DNA from: Vitis vinifera
Lineage: Eukaryota; Streptophyta; Magnoliopsida; Vitales; Vitaceae
NCBI RefSeq assembly: GCF_030704535.1
Contig: NC_081808.1
Location: 24,307,501-24,371,500, forward strand
Reading direction: 5' to 3'
Length of the DNA stretch: 64,000 nt
Made by a program: the position numbers and the translations under genes. The notes under the pieces were generated by a model. The model made no database searches. It was not told where the DNA came from and was given only the letters and a program-made list of their open reading frames with translations. Shown piece after piece: positions 58,880 through 64,000 of this stretch (positions are counted from its first letter, which is position 1; every line of letters begins with the position of its first letter).

Positions 58880-61800
58880 GTGTCTGCGAGTCAAAGTCAT
58901 TAGCAAAGTCGCCATTCCCCTTTGATAGCGTGGCCGTAAGTTTGTTGAGTGAAAGCGATTTTTTCATGACTTTAAGTTTTGGTCACAATTTATTGGGAGA
59001 AAAGCATATACTGATCAGCTGTATGAATGGCCATTAAAGCAAAAACATGTTGCTTCAACAGTGACTGTGCCACACATTCAACCAAACCATGTATGGAGAC
59101 CGTAATGGCAGGCTACTAAGAATCGCTACATCATAGATTTCAAAGTAATGAAGAAAAGTAGAACTTTATAACATAAAGTCCAAATGATAAAGCATGCTAC
59201 AAATTTTTTCAACTTGAAAAGCGTCCTAAAGGACATAGATGTGGAAACGTGACTGCTACATGAACCAGTGTATACATATCATACTGTTCAACTTCAGATA
59301 TAAAAAATAATTGAGTCATGGTCATGGTGTGGGAATGAAATGGACTATATCCACTCTGTTTAAGCAAGACAAGTATTATTCATTAAAAAATGCATGTTAA
59401 CACTTGGAAGGGAAGTAAAACCCTAAAAGGAAGAAAAGATATACGTGGCAGAAACTTTGAAATTTCTCTCCTCTATTAATAGTTTGAGTACAACATGGAC
59501 TAAAAGCTTCTATCTCTGTGAAGGGATCTAAACCTCCCTCTCAGATGAATCTATTTCTACAAATGTGGCCGGTGTTACTAATCAAGAAGTTGTAGGAATC
59601 CACTCATTACCTTGAATGAAATTCTGTACCGAGTACATGTTTATGTGCTGAGCAGGAATCTGGCTACTCCATGTTACTCTTGCAGACAAATTAGCTCCCA
59701 ATCCAGAATTGTTGAATTCCCCATAATAAAGTGTTTCTAATGCAAAGTCACCACTCCATGGCAGCCACCCTTGTGGTGTCACAAGAGCCTCCAACAAACA
59801 CTGGATAAAAACAGTCCTTGAAAACTCCTTCCATGGCCTCCCCAAGAAGTTCTTGTGTACTTTAGGGTTGCTGTAGTACAACTTCATGTAGTCGTCGGTG
59901 CCATTGACCACACAATTTTGGAAAACAAAGCCTGTGGTTTGGGCAGGGTCTGTTCGACTATGTGCTGTTACAGCGTTGTTCTCCCCGTTTTCTGGGTTGA
60001 GTTGCCTGGGGCGGATTAGGATGAGGCAGTCTTGGAAGATTGAAGCGGAGTTGCCAAAGATGAAGTCCACGTTGCCTTGGATGTTGCATGATTTGTAGAA
60101 CTGGCGAAGGGATTCAGCGTAGAGAGTGTCTTGATTGCCTAAGAATTCACAGTTCTCAATCACTGATAAATCGCTACCTGATCTGAAAGCTACAGCTTGG
60201 TGGGCGTCAGGACCGGCTGTGTTTTGGAATGTGAGACCACTAGCCATGAACCCATCACCACTTACACCTGTGCCATGATCAACAGTTAATCAATATGACC
60301 CACAACGCCTTAGGAGTTAGGAGCAAGGAAACAAAGAAAACAGCGTGCATGTTGTCTCACGTGTCAGCACTATAGTGTGGGTCCTACTCGTGAATTCCCA
60401 TACGTAAGTTTCAAACCAACTAACGTCCTATAATTTCAGACCCTTCAGGATTTTAATAATAAAATAACCTATTACTATGTAATAATAATTAAATATCACA
60501 CGCTTTCTCTATCATAGTTGGGCTAAAATATAGTGTTCCTACTTCTACATTTGATTAATGGATACCATACGTGTCCAGATTTCATTGGCTCAAATCAGAA
60601 AAGACTCAACTTCGGAAATTCAAGCAGTCACCGTCCAATTAATATCACACAAACAACTTACGACTTACCGACAGTCGCTGTGTTGTAGGTGGAAATTCCA
60701 GGCTGGCCCACATTCAACGATCCCGTAATTACCGTTTTACCCATCCCATCTCCCAAAAACACCACGTTCTTTTTTTCCAACGGCACCCGAACCGTCTCCT
60801 CATAGACCCCTTCTCGGATCCGAATCACGAACTTTCGATCTCCGGCTTTAGCCGGCGCGGCGTCCACCGCTTCCTGCACCGTCTTGTAGCACCCGTTGCC
60901 GCCCTTGCACACCATGGCGTCTGGTCGAAGACCAGTCGGAACTCCGCCTTTGAACCCTAATCCGGATCCTTCGCTCGACCCGGAAGGCTCCCAGAAGCCG
61001 TCCCGCTCTGTTTTGGGGGGCCTCCAGGACCCGATGTCGTTCCCGAAAATATCGTAAGATGCCATCATGCTTAGACCGTTGCTGCTTAGCCCAAGGAGGG
61101 AATCTAAAAACGATATCGTTTTGTTCACCTGTTGAGTGTCGTTGACGAACGTCAACGCTGACCAGCAAGCGTACTGGTATAGTAGAGCCGCGCTCATCCA
61201 GGTCCTCGCGTCCTTGATCTTCCCATGTGGCAGAGCCTCCATTGTCGATAAGATCCGGTACTCGGAGTTATGCAACACCTCCAGGCAGTTCTTCGCCGCC
61301 GTCGTCCGATTCTGGTTCCCTGCGGATGCGTCCAGGATGTCCTTCACCATGGACTGCGCCGTCTTGAGATTCTCCAAGGAGACCCATAAGGCTGATAGGA
61401 TGACATCGATGGGCTTGGGGTCGGGAGGGACCCGATTGGATGCGATCAGAGAGGCGTCGCAGGTTTCTGGGTAACGCGTAGCGGCGCAGGCCTGGTGGAT
61501 CTGGGGAGGAACAGAGGCGGTGGAGGGCCTGGGGGTGATGGGTTGGGGGAAATGCGGGGGGGAGTGGCGAGGGCTATGGTGGTGAGAGGCGGAGGAGAGG
61601 GAGAAGAAGAGGAGGAAGGAGAGAAGAGCGAGAAGGAGGATAGAAGCCACGGAGAGGATAAGGACTTTAGAGGAGTGGGGTTTTATAGGGTTTCTGAAGT
61701 GCATGATGATAGTGGAAATGGGGTTTGGATTGTAGAGAATATTAGAGAAGAAGAGATTGGGAGGAATGGAAGTCACGGGTGGCCTCTCACGGTTGTTAAG

Positions 61801-62160
61801 ATAGCAGTGGTTGATTCTGTGGTTGGTAGCATTAATTGGGCGTGGAATGTAAAGCAGGTAAAGCCAAGCCACTTACCACCAGGTCTGTATGTTGTGCCTC
61901 ATACCTGCACCACCGCACCTCTCTCCCTCCCGCTCTCTCTCTGACTCAGAAGAGTGAGGTCTCACAGGGGGAAAGACCCAAGTCAATGCTTTCCCATCTT
62001 GCATCCTCTCATCGCTTTCCAACTTAAAGCGTGTACTTTGATCATTTCCAAGTAAATCAGAGGCTCATTGGATGGACACTGTAACCATATGGAGGGCTTG
62101 GAGTACACGCTAGGATTTTAATTTGAATGATTGAAGGCAAAATGAATATGAGAAGAGGGA
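58880..62160. repeat. Tandem segmental duplication, unit 2
   Basis: Counterpart of 53125-56470 at an offset of about 5.75 kb in the same orientation. Exons are the best conserved part; the intron and upstream region carry more indels. Confidence 0.85.
59582..61704 (-). CDS. Pectin methylesterase with inhibitor-like pro-region (PME51-like), copy 2
   Basis: Two exons, 61704-60669 and 60267-59582, join in frame to 573 residues. Domain order and catalytic residues match copy 1, one position lower: Q369, Q391, D392, D413, R489, W491. Differences from copy 1 in exon 2 are about a dozen, including QDTLYAES for [15 protein letters not shown] for TAHGRTD and IQCLLEALV for IRCFLEPLV; none hits a catalytic residue. 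In the pro-domain, YACWSAL replaces YDCWSAL. Splice sites are intact. The intron is about 20 bp longer than in copy 1. Both copies therefore look functional; expression may differ because the upstream regions have diverged more than the exons. Confidence 0.92.
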
Positions 62161-62639
62161 TAAAAATTTATTTTGATTTTCTTCAAAATAGAAATTTTCA
62201 TATAAAATGACAATGGCTTATATATTTAGAAATCACCTTACAAAGTTTAAAATTTTATAATAATAAAACTTTTTTAATACTTAATTTTTTATGAACAATT
62301 TTTCATACTCTATCTTGCGGTACAACAAAGGCATTATGCAAATGATTCATTACTATGACCGAATAAAAATTGAACATAATTAAGTTGCACAACGTCCATG
62401 AAGAACATGTACATCTTCTTTTGTGGAATTTGGCCATATATCAAGCTCGATTACTCGTACACCTCTCCGCAATGCCTTTATGATTAGGACATCACTGCAA
62501 TCACTGCTGAGTTCGTTGCCAGTCAGGCATGAATTGTGGCCCATCATATGAAATAATGGGACAAAGGAGCATTCATATCATGGTGAACAAGAAAAGAAAC
62601 GAAAAGAACCGTCTTCATTGTTAGGAAAACCTCTGGATC
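62161..62639. other. Intergenic DNA
   Basis: No gene or clear repeat recognised. Confidence 0.4.
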
Positions 62640-63119
62640 ATATGTGTATGCTATCTAACAACCTAGGGATACTATATCTAATTGTAACTGAAGCAATAAA
62701 ATGATAAAACTAAAATTTAGGCGCTACAATTTTTTACCTTTGATACTCATTCTTTGAATCTTGACACTTGTGTAGAGTGGTTATACACCTTGAGGGAGAA
62801 AGATGGAGACTTTGTGGAAGGCTACCGATTGAATGGTTAAGTGTGCAACCTTAAACCCTTAAAAGGGTTTATATAGACTTGTAGGTTTAAGTGGCTTTAA
62901 CCTAACTAGGGTTTGAGTAACTTAATCTAGTTCACATGCACTAATTAATTAATTAGCTTTAATAGAATCTAAATTAATCAATAAACCAACAAAAAATAAT
63001 CAATCATAAAATCTTGTGTAATCTTGCATTTTTACATAAATACCCTTATGCATATAAATGATTAATTCTCCATAAAACCTCAAGACTTTGTTGTAGCAAA
63101 GAATATAAGCTTAAGCGGG
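62640..63119 (-). repeat. LTR-like dispersed repeat, copy 3a (minus orientation)
   Basis: Its reverse complement aligns with the 3' part of copy 2 (34240-34600): a TGCATAAGG block, then alternating TTAATTAATTAG, then TATATAAACC near a GGG…TTAGGG-like stretch. It compares with the plus-strand layout of copy 1 at about 30480-30790. Confidence 0.6.
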
Positions 63120-63785
63120 GTCATTGTTGATTAAGGTAGGTGGCAATAGGTTTTTTCAAGATAGACATCATGATATTTCATGGGTTTGAGGTAGTATATT
63201 CCTTTGGATAATCCTGAGGACATGTGATCATGAAATCTATAATCGCAATAATTCATTTAGTTGAATTTGACATATGTTATTAAAGAGTTAAAATATGTCA
63301 ATTGATCACATAACATGAGAATTTGAGACTTAAGGATGGTAGATATAATCAGAGAGGTATATAATATTTACTTTATTAGATTATGAATACTAGTTTATGA
63401 GGAGTTTGCAAGCCATCATTAACAAGTCACAAGCCTAAATTTTCTATCTCAATCTAATATCATAGGATATTAGAATATAGTTGACTCTCTATTATAGAAT
63501 GTTGAGTTAACTTTGGAATTGAATTTTGTGGAAGTCAGTATTTTCCTATGGGTCCCAATGGTCGTTACTTGAGCTCATATTCACATGTGTGCATAATACA
63601 TGTTGGAAAACACGCAAGGTTGCAGAAAAGCTTGTGAATGGTCTCTTTGGATTGAACTAATTAATTAATTGGAATCCAATAGAGTTAATTAATCAATTAG
63701 GACCCAAGTGTGCTAAATTAAGTGATCTACACCTAAGATGGACTCAAGTCACTTAAACCAATTGAAAACCTATGTTTGTCTTATC
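63120..63785 (+). repeat. LTR-like dispersed repeat, copy 3b (plus orientation)
   Basis: Same orientation as copy 2. Shared blocks include CTGAGGACATGTG near 63211, TTGATCACATAACATGAGAA near 63302, TTTCCTATGGGTCCCAATGG near 63542 and CAGAAAAGCTTGTGAATGG near 63623. It lies head to head with copy 3a. Confidence 0.6.
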
Positions 63786-64000
63786 ATCTTATTGAATTAA
63801 AATTTTTCATTAGACAAAATTCATAATACTTTGAATTATGGTGATACAAAGAAAAATCATTTTGATGAAATTTATATAATTGCTAGCCAATGGTTTAGAT
63901 TAAGAAGCCATTATCTATGAAAACCTTAATTAGGTGAAATAAAATGATCTTGTGCTTGCATGTTTTAATGTTATTCATGCTATGTGTTGTAGTTTGTTTA
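63786..64000. other. Right edge of the window
   Basis: AT-rich DNA with no recognisable feature. Confidence 0.4.

Noticed and set aside
1..64000. tRNA, rRNA or microRNA genes; viral or bacterial inserts
   Set aside because: No cloverleaf, rRNA or viral gene set was recognised by eye. A scan with tRNAscan-SE and Infernal would be decisive.

Overview
The window is nuclear DNA of a dicot plant, most likely a grapevine (Vitis) or close relative. Genes have GT-AG introns, intergenic DNA is AT-rich, and the mobile elements are typical plant Copia, Gypsy, LINE and MITE types. The genus is an inference from gene and repeat style; no species-diagnostic sequence was searched. There are no bacterial operons, CRISPR arrays, rRNA genes or recognisable tRNA genes.

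Layout. 1-12.2 kb is a nest of retroelements. A minus-strand Copia polyprotein is split by a LINE (A, about 951-10434, flanked by an imperfect target duplication). LINE A is itself interrupted by a second LINE (B, 2661 to about 6675) with a complete 1215-codon endonuclease/reverse-transcriptase ORF. Next to B lies a 5'-truncated plus-strand LINE (C, 6687-7567) with an 11-bp target duplication. At 14.43-15.56 kb are the four 3' exons of an ATXR5/6-type histone H3K27 monomethyltransferase; its PHD-finger part is not seen. At 22.94-23.99 kb is a three-exon DUF506 gene. 24-37 kb is AT-rich DNA with MITEs, simple repeats, a decayed Gypsy element, copies of an LTR-like repeat and a 1333-bp solo LTR. 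At 37.33-42.05 kb is a six-exon gene for a bL17-family (probably mitochondrial) ribosomal protein, with site II and telo-box motifs upstream and old retroelement debris in its introns. At 47.66-51.62 kb is a GUX/PGSIP glucuronosyltransferase of family GT8. At 53.1-62.2 kb is a tandem duplication carrying two intact minus-strand pectin methylesterase genes (574 and 573 codons). The window ends in a head-to-head pair of the LTR-like repeat.

How the genes relate. The GUX enzyme (xylan side chains, Golgi) and the two pectin methylesterases (cell wall) act on cell-wall polysaccharides, but they are ordinary neighbouring nuclear genes, not an operon. The combination ATXR5-like, L17 and PME51-like resembles a gene neighbourhood on Arabidopsis chromosome 5 (At5g09760 to At5g09790, recalled from memory), which suggests an ancestral syntenic block. 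I found no clear sign of a previously undescribed biological system. The most useful leads are the missing N-terminal half of the ATXR5-like gene, the nested LINE history (including an apparently minute LINE tail insertion), and the recent PME duplication.
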